The position numbers were made by a program, and so were the translations under genes. A stretch of 64,000 bases of DNA from Tranzscheliella williamsii (lineage: Eukaryota; Basidiomycota; Ustilaginomycetes; Ustilaginales; Ustilaginaceae), in assembly GCA_023212725.1 (NCBI GenBank), contig JALBYF010000054.1:1-64000 (forward strand). The letters run 5' to 3'. Below the pieces are notes generated by a model. It saw only the letters and a list, made by a program, of their open reading frames with translations, ran no database searches and was not told where the DNA came from. This document shows, one piece after another, positions 21,269 to 30,931 of the stretch (position 1 is the stretch's first letter; each line of letters begins with the position of its first letter).

Positions 21269-21488
21269 TCCTACTTATGTCGTAATATGGGAGCCGGGCG
21301 TATTCCCCAGGCGCCCCTGCGCATAACGACAGGAGGATGTAAAGTCATTGAGGCCGTGTCAGGTAGCAAAGGAATTTAGTCTTTTCGATCGGTGTTGTTG
21401 GTCAGTGTACAATACAGCTAGCAAGGGATCGAGGGTAAATGGTAAAGACCCTCTGCGGTGTAGCAAGGCTTAGGAAGCGCCGACATCC

Positions 21489-21929
21489 TTATGCCAAAGG
21501 GCTGATCAGCCTGTTGCGGAGCAGCGAGCACATACATTGGTTCGAGGCAGAGCACCGCAGTTAGTAATAGCTCTGAAGACGACGGTTACGATGGCTACAC
21601 TTACTTGATTAAACTGGGTTGAGGCGTGCTTCGGGTGAATCCGATATACAGAACGAAGGGCACCCTGCACAACGATCACGGTAATGATACCGGCAGAAGT
21701 CAGTATATACCTTTTTATCGAAACGGAGACTCCGAAGCTACCCACCATCCATAGTGGAGAACCGTCTTGGTGATGTCCACGGCTTTGACAAGTCGTTCCT
21801 GTGCCGGACCAAGTAGCGAAGACGTGGCGGTGTAGCACTGTGCTGTCAGCGATCCGGAGCTACAACGACGAAGTATGCTTGGCAATTTCTGCACATCCTA
21901 CCTACCTTCGTGTCCTCTGAGAATGCCAT
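21489..21929 (-). CDS. tom7: Tom7, small subunit of the mitochondrial outer-membrane import complex
   Basis: 52 residues from four tiny exons: 21929-21906, 21798-21746, 21664-21605 and 21510-21489. Introns start GTAGGT, GTGGGT and GTAAGT and end CAG; all phases agree. The product starts MAFSEDTK, continues ERLVKAVDITKTVLHYGW (amphipathic part), then the membrane span VPFVLYIGFTRS, and ends in LISPLA. The order of HYGW, PF(V/I)LY(I/L)G and a C-terminal LLSPL-type end is diagnostic of Tom7. Tom7 is tail-anchored and modulates assembly of the TOM channel with Tom40. No open frame of normal length reveals this gene. It is divergent from apc5, starts separated by 308 bp. Confidence 0.9.
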
Positions 21930-22237
21930 TGTGACTGTAAAGATGTCGGATGGGACTCGACGTACTGGATGCTTATGATGAGGTAGAAGCAGGAGACGGT
22001 CTAGATTCGAAAATTCTTGAGACGGTTAAGGTAGAGTAACCCTGACGCAGCCGATACTTGGCTTTGTCGGGCGTGTTCCGATTCCCGGTGGAAAGTGGAG
22101 CAGTTGCATTATTGTGATGCATATGTGTAGGATGTCCCGAAAGCAACACACGCCTACATTCTTCCCAACGAATCTTTAACTCTCCCTAGAGATTCTGCCG
22201 CTTTGGCGATGCAAAGGGCTCGTAGCACGGTATTGAT

Positions 22238-25200
22238 ATGGATGCTCGGTTGCTCCCGCCAGGGGAGCTGGACGGAGAGACTGTCGCCATACTGGTCCTT
22301 TTCAACTTCCATTGCCGCGTACAACTAGCTGAGGATGCGCAGTCTATCCGTAAGGCTTTGTTACTCTTCCTTATGGACAAGATCTACCAGGTAGGTCGCT
22401 CGAGCTTGCAACAAATGCCTCGACAATCTCAAGCTAAGCGTGCATACTCTTCGTGTCCAGGTGCGCCCACCCGCCGGTTCGCTCCAAGCATTCGAAGATG
22501 AGCTTAGACGTGCGCTCAATACGGACGCTGACGAAAGCAAAATCATCGTAGACTACATACGGGACATGGTAAGTCCTCTAACAGGCCCCAAATACCGGGG
22601 TAGGAGAGCAGTCGTCTGATGGCCCGCTTCCCTTCTATTCCTCTCAGCTTCACCTACTGGATGTGCCCGACGGGCTCACGAAGCTGTTTAACGAAAGTGA
22701 GTTTCCTCTTTCCATCGCTGCAGTTGCCCTCCCGTCGCTCTACTGATGCAATTTCCGAGTATACTATATAGAATTCAGCAAGATACTTCCTACCTATGAG
22801 CCAATGGGCGTAAGTGCTTCCCTTCCTCTTCCGTACAGATAGTATCGGACCGCTGATCTGCTCATCATGGATACACAGGTGCTCAATACCACGGACGTCT
22901 TTCTGGTAAGCTAGCTTTTCCAACAAGAAAGGACGGTCATGCTGCAGTCTTGACTCGTCGCTGAACCTCCTCATCTGGCCATGTATCCTACTCATCTTGA
23001 ACAAAATAGGAACGAAGATCATTCTTTGGAATGTTCTTTCGCCGCATGAAACTCGTTTTTGACAGCTTGGACCTACAGGCAAGAAGCCAGCTAACTGTTG
23101 TTGCCCGTTCGTGGCGAGATGGCCATTTGGCGGGCCATCTGGCGGCTGGGGGAGACACGGCTGCCTCTAGTCCTCTCTGGCATGGTGAGCCATATTGGCG
23201 TGGACTTGATGAAAGTAGCGGTATTAAGACAAGCGCTAACGATGGACGTTTCTCCTGTCGATTATGCAGACGCAAGGATCTCGGCCTATCATGGGTATGT
23301 CGGGCCGCAGTTCTGAAGCAGTCGCAAATGGAAACGTTTGCTCACACCACTCTTTCCGCCCTGGTAATAAAGGTACCAAGTCGGGCTTCTGCGAGGAGAT
23401 TATACCCTGGCCAAGGAGAGTATGGAGAGATTCTTCGATTTCTTTGCCCCAGGAGCCGATCAGTGAGTTATCATACAGGCACACAGCATGCAGAGTCTTG
23501 CGTCGCAGACAGCTTATACCAGAAACTACCAAAACGGTTCAGCGAGCTTCACCAGCACACCTTGCTGCACCTCGCTTCCTTCCATCTACAAACGCGTGGA
23601 CTTGCAGCAGCAGAAACCGTAGGTATGCTTCAGGGCTGATAGACACAAGAATTGCCACTAAGCACATATCCTGCGACCTTGTAGCTGGGAGAAGCGATCA
23701 GCTTGGCCAGATCTGCGAACGATCGTGAATGCATCCTAGCGTGCGAAAGGTGAGTTAGGTTGCGGAAAGATCATTCTCTCGAGCTTGTCCGAGTAACATA
23801 TGCTGAGGCATAGCGTATAGCCTAATGTCACGAGCTCAGAAATCAGGCTCGAAAAGCTGGTCGAGAAAGGTTTCCCCAGCTCCTTTCGTTCATGATGTGA
23901 TCTGGAAAGCAAGACAGGATCAGGAGAGGGTGAGTAGCCCGGTTATATGCCTTTGCATCACGGAGGATCCGTGCATCATAGCTAACGGGATGGTGCTCCT
24001 TCCATCATCACAAGGGAGAGTCTCTCGTCAAAACAGTGGAAAACTTGGTCGATTCGACAATGCCGACGAGTCCTGCCCAAGAACCTCCATCAAGCTTACA
24101 GACTTCTTTAGATCTTATGGATGATGCTAAGAAAAGGTTTGGCAGAGATACCGTCGAGCCATTCGCAGAGCTTGCTCGACTTTGGAATTTGATAGGCCAG
24201 GAGGCGATAGCCGACGTCTACGAGGCACAGGTCAATAGGGAGCGAGTCGATCCCCGTGGTGCAGATACTTCTGGCAACCAACGGGAAGTCCAGATGAAAT
24301 GTCTCTGTGAAAAGGCTTGCAGAGTGAGTATAGGCGACGGGCGTACAACGTCATTCAACAGCTAATCGGCGTGATGCCACCACCCTGTTGCCGCAGCTTG
24401 CGAGGCAAGGCTCCTACGATGAGGCTCTCGTCACACTACTTTCCCCGGAAACGTATGAGTCTATCTCATTTCTGGAGTACAGAGTATGGAGCCAGGCTGT
24501 CGGCTACGTTCTCTTTCTCCGTGCGTCTAGGAGAGAGGAGGTCAAAGCCATACAGCTCATCACAAGAAGTTTTCCGGACCAGAGACCGACGCCTTGCGGA
24601 TTGGATGTAGAGCACTTTGTGGATGCGCCTGAAATTCTCTTGGAACTTGCGCTGCGGGAGATGGAAACAGCGAAGGCGCTACCCTCTGCGCTATCGTTTG
24701 CACTCAAGTATTCTTCTGCGAGTGAGCTCACTTCGGAAGAGAAGGCCGGTGCGCTGCTGGCCCAAGCGAAGAAATGCATCAACAGCCGCCAGCCAGCGGT
24801 CGCCCTCAAGTTCATACTTTCCTGTCTATCTATAGCGAAGAAAATGGACAGCGCCCGAATGGTGCTGGCGGCTAGATGTCTACTTGCTGAAGTGATGGGC
24901 TTACACTTTAGCTTGCCGCAGCAAGCCTGTGCTCAACTCGAGCGAGACCTTCCGGACTACATGGTCACCGAAGATGTCGAGCTTCGAGCGAGGGCAGAGT
25001 GGATGTACTCGCTGCTGTTGATCGCCTGCTCGGAGCAGAAAACGACTACCGTCTTGAAGCGTGCTCTTTCCTGGATGGAAAAGGCCGAGCAAGGTGAGAC
25101 CGGTCCGATTTCTGTATGCGCATAGCCAGCCTTCTTTTTAACACTCTTTGCTGCCTTTCCAGATGCACGACAGGCGCAATGTGTTGGCCTCCGAAAAACC

Positions 25201-25419
25201 ATCCTTTACTACATGGCACGTCTCTACCATCACAACGCAGACGAACCCAGGCGGGACGAGGTCGCAATGAAGCTCTCTGAAATGGAGAAAGGCCCTGCTG
25301 ATCCGGCAAGCGATGGTGGCAGTCTTGCCCAGATCCGCGAAGTCCTGTACATAGTCGGTGCGGTGGGAGGCCTCATAGCCAGCGGACAGGCCGCAGTCGC
25401 GAGGATCAATGTCGCCTGA
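22238..25419 (+). CDS. apc5: Anaphase-promoting complex subunit 5
   Basis: APC/C platform subunit with TPR repeats. I assemble fourteen exons: 22238-22390, 22461-22568, 22648-22696, 22772-22809, 22879-22905, 23010-23214, 23270-23294, 23373-23462, 23513-23618, 23685-23749, 23821-23929, 24015-24323, 24397-25093, 25163-25419. They give 745 residues, close to the human protein's length. All phases agree. Landmarks: N-terminal LDGETVAILVLFNF; SFFGMFFRRMKLVFDSL; HGYQVGLLRGDYTLAKES (the conserved motif before the TPRs); HTLLHLASFHLQTRG and GEAISLARSANDREC (TPR); C-terminal LRKTILYYMARLYHH. Some acceptors are weak (CACAAG, ATAAAG, CAGACAG) and exons of 25, 27 and 38 bases are unusually small, so details may change. 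Exon density contrasts with the single-exon neighbours. Confidence 0.85.
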
Positions 25420-25780
25420 AAGCTAATGCAATTGCTATGACAGGTGGAGTGGCAGCTGTGACAGACGTCTCGGGCAGACTAGTGTTTCGCGAGCAAGGTG
25501 TCTGCCGTCATAAGCCAGTCTCGGGGGTTTCGGCGTGCCAGGTCATGTTTTCAGGTGGATGCGCTTGATCTCAAGATTATGCGGGGAACGCGATTGGCAC
25601 GCAACTTTCACACGTCGGTTGCATTAAGCCGGAACCCGAACCGACTCGGCCCTGGCAGTGTTGTACTATGGACAGGCTTCTAGATTGATTAAAGAGAAGT
25701 TGGTATGATCCGGGCGACCTCACCGTAGCCTATTTACAGTCTGGCACACCCCGCAACATTGGACAGCAGCAACTGCAGCA
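25420..25780 (+). other. Short intergenic stretch upstream of the thioesterase
   Basis: 361 bp between two co-directional genes. It must contain the apc5 terminator and the thioesterase promoter. No distinct motif seen. Confidence 0.5.
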
Positions 25781-26566
25781 ATGGCACCCATCGTTTTAAG
25801 GAGCCTGCAAGAGGGCACGCAAGACGCCGTGGAGTTAGCAAGATACCTGCCCAATGCGGATGGATACGCGGCGACGGCCGTCGACGAAAGCATCTGCGTC
25901 GTACATGTGGAACGGACCGGCCTTAGCCAGGATGGTGAGCCGGTCAGGGAAGCTGCCGCTGTCGATGACTCTGAAGACGTCGTCAAGCTGACAATGGAGA
26001 CGGAAGGCAAGCCCGATGACGAGACCAGAGTACGTAAGGACGTGCACGTCAGGATGGTGATGCGGATGAGAGTCCCCGACAGGATGAACAACAACCTGGG
26101 CAACATGCACGGCGGATGTGGGGCAACGATTGTGGACAACCTGTCGGGCACGATCATTTACCTCCACACTTCAGGGGTGCCAGGCTCCCCCTGGTCGTAC
26201 CTCGGCGTTTCGCAGAACATCAACGTGCTGTACCTCAACGCGTGTCCTGTCGGCAGCGTCATCGAGATCGAAGCCTACTCGGCCCAGATGGGACGATCCA
26301 TAGGTTTGCTTACCGTCGACATCTGGCTCGTCGAGCGAGACGACGGCCATGAGGACGATGGCGTCAGCAGTCCGCGTACTGGAAAGTGGAAGCGCACCAA
26401 GAGAACGATCAGTGGGTCGCACACAAAGGTAAGCACCAAGCCTGGCTGAGGTAGCACCAAGCATCTTTGCCACCCTTGTAACCGTACCAGCTCACTCACG
26501 CTTCGGTTTCCGCCCTTTGTTGCTACACTCGTCTAGGTTGACAACTCGCTCCAGGCCTTACTGTAA
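25781..26566 (+). CDS. Hotdog-fold acyl-CoA thioesterase (PaaI/ACOT13-like)
   Basis: 225 residues from two exons, 25781-26428 and 26537-26566. Without splicing the frame stops at 26449. The intron starts GTAAGC and the TAG acceptor gives the ending HTKVDNSLQALL; an alternative CAG acceptor at ~26490 gives a different short tail. The core contains NNNLGNMHGGCGATIVDNLSG near residue 103, matching the N-x-x-G-x-x-HGG motif and helix start of the 4HBT/PaaI family, followed by strands with VSQNINVLYLNAC and GSVIEIEAYSAQMGRSIG. Such enzymes hydrolyse acyl-CoA thioesters; substrate and compartment cannot be told. An acidic insert lies near 190. Confidence 0.85.
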
Positions 26567-27170
26567 GATAGAGAGAATCTTTATACATAGACATACCATA
26601 CATGCAGTGTCTCTTGGGCGTATGCTGCACTGGATGTGGGCGTCTACAACGCTGCTAAGCTTTGCAAGGCAATACGCTCACAACCGAGGTCTGTCACTCT
26701 CCGGTATCGAAGCCAGGGTCACAAAGCTGGAGATGCTCTGATCCGAGTGTCGGTGATGGATCGCACGATGAATTGCAGTCAGTCTATCTACAAGTTCACG
26801 ACCGAATCGTTGAACCGTAATGCTCGCCCTATGTGCAGATGCATCAGCTCGTGCCAGGCATCGTCCTCGCACAACTGCCTCCTGGGAGTGATTCTCTCGA
26901 TCGTTGCTAGCTATGTTGTGTAGAGGGTATGGATATGTGGGGGCAAGTTAGCTTACAAAGAAGACATGACGGATTTGCTATTGATCTCAGTCAATCACGT
27001 GAGCTTGAATACTCATAATGACTAGTACGGCCGTCCATTATTGTCACTGCGACTGATAACGAGAGTAAGCGCCTTCTACTCGTCCCCTCATGTTTCTTGC
27101 TTCGGGCAGGTATCGAACAGGTCCTCGCTCTTGCACCCGGTAGACAAGTGTCCGGGTTTCTGTCTACGCC
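26567..27170. promoter_or_regulatory. Bud32 promoter region with TCACGTGA palindrome
   Basis: 604 bp between the thioesterase and bud32. A perfect 8-bp palindrome TCACGTGA at 26995-27002 lies ~170 bp upstream of the bud32 ATG and is a strong bHLH-type E-box. Nothing else recognised. Confidence 0.45.
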
Positions 27171-28762
27171 ATGGCCAAGAAGGTGGGCCGCGAGACGGAG
27201 GCCGACCGCTCGTCCTCCAGAACCACCGCGCGGCCACGGCTCGTTTTCCCGGCCAGCCGATCTCGACCGACATCTGTCGTCGATACGACCACGGACACCG
27301 CCGTCGAGGCATCCCTTTCCACCTCGCCGTCCGCGTCGTCGATCATGTCAGCTGGTGCCTCGCCCAGTGTCGTCGACAGGCTCACCACCACCCAGCAAAA
27401 AGATGCCGCTGCCGCCGCTAAGGGCCACAAAGTGCGCACCTCTTCTACAGCCTCAAGATCAAGCGTGGAGAGCTTCACACCCCCCAAGCTACCCGCCCTG
27501 ATGAAGTCGACGAACTCGTCGTCTGCAGTCAGATCAACCACAGGCACCACTCTGCACAGCGAGGAGGATCCGTTCGAAGATAAGCATCAGCCGTCGCCAC
27601 CACGCGCGAGTCGTCCTCCGTCCACTGCCACCGCCCTTCTGACTGCCGTAGGCTCTGACTCCCCTCCAAGCAAGGGCAGTGCAGACAGGACGGGATCTAC
27701 GGATAAAGCAGCCGGGTCGGCAGCATCGTCAGGCCCTCTTCCACCAGACGCTTCTGGTCCTGCACACAGGCCCAGCGCACCCCCGCTTGTCGCTCTCATC
27801 TCCGACTCCAAGGTGTCCAAACTGATCAAGCAAGGCGCTGAAGCCAAGGTATACCTGTCTCAGATCGTGGGCGACAACATTCTCTCGTGGCCGCCATCGT
27901 CTTCGTCCGGGTCTCTGGTCTCACAAGCGGTACTGCCACCTGCACCTATACTGCTCAAGTGGAGATTTCCCAAGACCTACCGACATCCTACCCTTTCGCG
28001 CAACATCACGGCTTCGCGTACCATTATGGAAGCGAGAGCATTGCTGCGTTGTGCAAGATCCGGCGTGGCCGTGCCGCATGTCCGCTGCGTGGATGAAAAG
28101 GAGGGCATCCTGGGTCTGGAGCTTATACCTGGCAGGAGCGTGCGCGAATGGCTTGGCGGGGGCGCCGAGGGCGAAGACGAAGAGCTCGTTGAAGAGCTCG
28201 TTGAAGAGGACGGCGTCCAGACCACTGCGGAAGACGAGAGCCTCTCTGCGGCGGATCAGATCCAACTGATGAAGCTGATCGGACATCAGCTGGCCGTCAT
28301 GCACGAAGCCGACATTATCCACGGCGATCTGACCACCTCCAACATGATGCTCAGGCGCACATCTTCGGACCCAGTGTCCAACGAGAAGCCGTCCCTGGAT
28401 TTGACCAGGGACGAGGTAGTGCTGATCGACTTTGGGCTTTCCTCGGTCTCGGCGTTCGCCGAGGACAAAGCGGTGGATCTGTATGTGCTGGAGAGGGCGT
28501 TTGCATCGACGCACCCGGCGTCGGAAAGCCTCTTCCAGACGGTCCTGGACACATACGCCGAAGTGGTCACCGCGAGGTCCGCCGGGAAGAACCGCAGCAA
28601 AGGCGGCAAGCTGAGCAAGTGGGAGGAAACGCGCCGCAAGCTCGAGGAAGGTGAGTATGGCATCAGGCGCGTGCGTGGATGAACGCCTGCTGACACGGCC
28701 CTCGGCATCTCGGGCGACGGGCAGTTCGACTGCGAGGGCGGAAACGTTCCATGGTGGGGTAG
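27171..28762 (+). CDS. bud32: KEOPS complex atypical kinase/ATPase Bud32 (PRPK/TP53RK)
   Basis: 505 residues from exons 27171-28650 and 28725-28762. The intron is GTGAGT..CAG; splicing replaces a spurious end by VRLRGRKRSMVG, the highly conserved Bud32 C-terminus, which confirms the model. The kinase core begins near 213 (SKLIKQGAEAKVYL), lysine strand near 263 (ILLKWRFPKTYRHPTL), HGDLTTSNMML near 384 (catalytic Asp) and DFGLSS near 420. Bud32 partners Kae1, Cgi121 and Pcc1 and supports threonylcarbamoylation of tRNA A37. Oddities are a ~200-residue low-complexity N-terminal extension absent from the ~260-residue yeast protein, and an acidic insert (EGEDEELVEELVEEDG) between the strands and the catalytic loop. 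Confidence 0.95.
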
Positions 28763-28858
28763 GTCCTGGCTCGGCTTAGGCATGGCTCTTCTGCGGCGGG
28801 GGACGGGCTGCCGCGTGCGTCAGGCGCCGATCTAGCTGACGCTGCCGCCCCCTCTGCG

Positions 28859-29287
28859 TTGCTTTTCAGGCCGGTGCTGTGGGAGCAGAATGCGGCTGCT
28901 CGTGTCGTGGTTACTTTCGAGCTCTGTGTGCAGCTCGAGTGGCGGGGGGTTGGTGGGGTGGTGGGGGTGGTGGGGGATGTGCTGCGGTTTCTGTCTGCGC
29001 GTTCGCGCCCGCCGGGTGGAGGGGAGGGGTGGCGCGCGGTGGCGGATGAGATGGACCGCCAGCTGGAGCCGGTGGGGCAGGCACGCTTGCTGGCGCCGCC
29101 CACCCAGGACGCGCCCCGCACCGCCACGCCAGCGCGCTGCGCCGTCCCGCTTGCCGCGTTCGGCGCGCGGGCTCTGCCTCCCCTCCCCCTCTTGCCCACC
29201 GCAGCCCGCACAGCCCTCGCCTGCGCCGACACCGCCGCCGCCCTCGTCACCGCCCTCACTGCCCGCACCCGCCCCAAGACCGACTGA
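28859..29287 (+). CDS. Unidentified reading frame, possible last exon
   Basis: About 140 codons to a TGA at 29285-29287, preceded by a pyrimidine tract and a CAG acceptor at ~28868-28870. There is no ATG start, so if real this is a 3' exon whose 5' exon would lie within 28763-28850. The translated product has helical, Ala/Val-rich stretches (WEQNAAARVVVTFELCVQLE; FLPAA-like tail) and GC-ending codons, but no family is recognised. The opposite strand is also open here, as expected from GC-rich coding bias, and that frame overlaps bud32, so it is not called. Confidence 0.35.
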   Translation: MLFRPVLWEQNAAARVVVTFELCVQLEWRGVGGVVGVVGDVLRFLSARSRPPGGGEGWRAVADEMDRQLEPVGQARLLAPPTQDAPRTATPARCAVPLAAFGARALPPLPLLPTAARTALACADTAAALVTALTARTRPKTD

Positions 29288-29620
29288 ACCCCACCACCCG
29301 CCCAACGTACCACTCAGACCACCCGGCCGTACCGCCTCCGGCCTGTATTTTTAGTGCACCATGCAGAAAGCGTCAAAGTCATTCCGTGTCGCCACGGCGC
29401 CAAGGCCAGCGGCCAGCTAAGGATACAGTACGAGGGAAGCAAGCGCAAAGGGGCGTCTAGGCACGGAAGAGCGAGGGCGCGGGGCGCAGGTAGAAGAGCG
29501 GGTCGACGCGTCGGGGGCGGGGCAGAAGAGCGGGGCGGGGGGGTGGATCGCGTCCCATCAGAGCGTGGGAGACGGGATCCAGAGCCGCGGGGCGGCTGCG
29601 GCGGGAGGGCAGCGCGACGC

Positions 29621-30931
29621 TTAGGCACAGAGGGTTACCAGCGCGGCGGCGGCAACGAGGGCCGAGCCGGCAAGCGAGAGCTGACGGCTGCCGACGGCGG
29701 CATTCTCGTTGCTGCTGTCGCTGCCATTGCTGTCGGTGTCGGTGCCGTTGCCGATGGCGGTGGAGGTCTGGCCGGTGCCGGATGAGTCGGCGTTGGTGGT
29801 GGCCTGGCGGTTGTTGTTGGTACCGTCCTGGCTGGCGGGGACGTCAGTGCCCTGGGTGGTGATGGCGTTGTTGCCGCCAACCGCGCCGGCGAGCGCCTGC
29901 GCGCGCGCGCTGTTGATGCTGCCCAGCGCCGACTTGTACGCCTGCTCGGCACGGCTGGTGTCCAGATCCTTGGAGGCGAGCACGGCGTCGATCTGGTGGA
30001 TCACGCCCTGCATGGCCAGAATGTCGGTCTGTACAATCTTGGCAGTATAGTCGCCGACCCGGACAGTGCCGGCATCATTGTCAAAGATGATGTCCTGCCC
30101 CGAAGTCGAGATCATGGAAGCCTGGTCAATGAGCAGCGGAGAGTACACCACGCGTGAAGCGACAATGTGCTGGCCGAGAATGGTGGGGATGTCGGTGGCG
30201 TTGGGCTGCGAGGCAGTAAAGTTGTTGATGGCGTCGTTGCTGGGCACAAAGAGCGTGACACCGGCCATGTCATCGATGGTCTTGGCGAGCGCACCATCCT
30301 GGACATTTACCAGGAGGTTGATGAGCGAAGAGTAGCCCAAGAAGCTGAGCGTATCGGTGATGCTGCCGGGGACAGTGATGGCGTGCGCAATGGGCTGGAC
30401 GGTGACGTTGTCGAACTTGGTCTGATTGCCTGGCGAGATGAGTGTGCCGTTGTTAACGGCCTCGGCGATAAAGGTGTTGTTATCGGACTTGGCCAGCGCG
30501 ACAGCCTGGCCTGCGCCGCCGGGGAGGTGGCTGTAATCGGAGCTGTTCAGGAGCGAGTGGCCGATGGTATGGAGCGGGTAGTCGTTGAACTGATCTGCGT
30601 CGAACTCTCCTCGGAGGACGTGCTGCAGCAAGGTAGCCTCCAGGCGCGAAGAGTTACTAGTCACCCATGAGGGGAGCCCGCTGATGGCTTCGTTGGTAGG
30701 GGCCAGGAAGTACTTGGGCGTGTCATCCTCAAGAATCTTCTCGGTTACCGACGGGTGCTGGTCGAGAAGATCGGCAAGAGAGGTCAGGTTCTGGTCGCGG
30801 AGCCCCTGGATGAGCGAGTTGGCGTCTCCGCCCTGGCGCAGCTGAAGATTCTGGAACGAGATGGGCCCCGCAGCAACCATGTTGGAGGCAGCAAGGGCGA
30901 AGAGGCCTGCGAAAGAGAGAGGGAGCTTCAT
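29621..30931 (-). CDS. GPI-anchored fasciclin (FAS1) domain cell-surface protein
   Basis: 436 residues starting at MKLPLSFAGLF (ATG 30931-30929); the frame runs further upstream but those residues lie in the leader. A signal peptide covers ~1-21. Two FAS1 domains follow, ~35-180 (with LLDQHPSVTEKI, YFLAPTNEAI, LLQHVL) and ~185-330 (LFVPSNDAI, ILGQHIV, GVIHQIDAVL). A Ser/Thr/Asn/Gly-rich stalk leads to a hydrophobic end (LSLAGSALVAAAALVTLCA) typical of GPI-anchor addition. At least ten N-x-S/T sites suggest glycosylation. FAS1 proteins act in adhesion at the cell surface. A TATA-like CATATAAGTA lies at ~31094-31103. Confidence 0.9.
   Translation of the reverse strand: MKLPLSFAGLFALAASNMVAAGPISFQNLQLRQGGDANSLIQGLRDQNLTSLADLLDQHPSVTEKILEDDTPKYFLAPTNEAISGLPSWVTSNSSRLEATLLQHVLRGEFDADQFNDYPLHTIGHSLLNSSDYSHLPGGAGQAVALAKSDNNTFIAEAVNNGTLISPGNQTKFDNVTVQPIAHAITVPGSITDTLSFLGYSSLINLLVNVQDGALAKTIDDMAGVTLFVPSNDAINNFTASQPNATDIPTILGQHIVASRVVYSPLLIDQASMISTSGQDIIFDNDAGTVRVGDYTAKIVQTDILAMQGVIHQIDAVLASKDLDTSRAEQAYKSALGSINSARAQALAGAVGGNNAITTQGTDVPASQDGTNNNRQATTNADSSGTGQTSTAIGNGTDTDSNGSDSSNENAAVGSRQLSLAGSALVAAAALVTLCA

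Noticed and set aside
28663..29313. 216-codon minus-strand frame overlapping the bud32 3' end
   Set aside because: It overlaps the verified bud32 last exon and is Arg/Ala-rich by composition.
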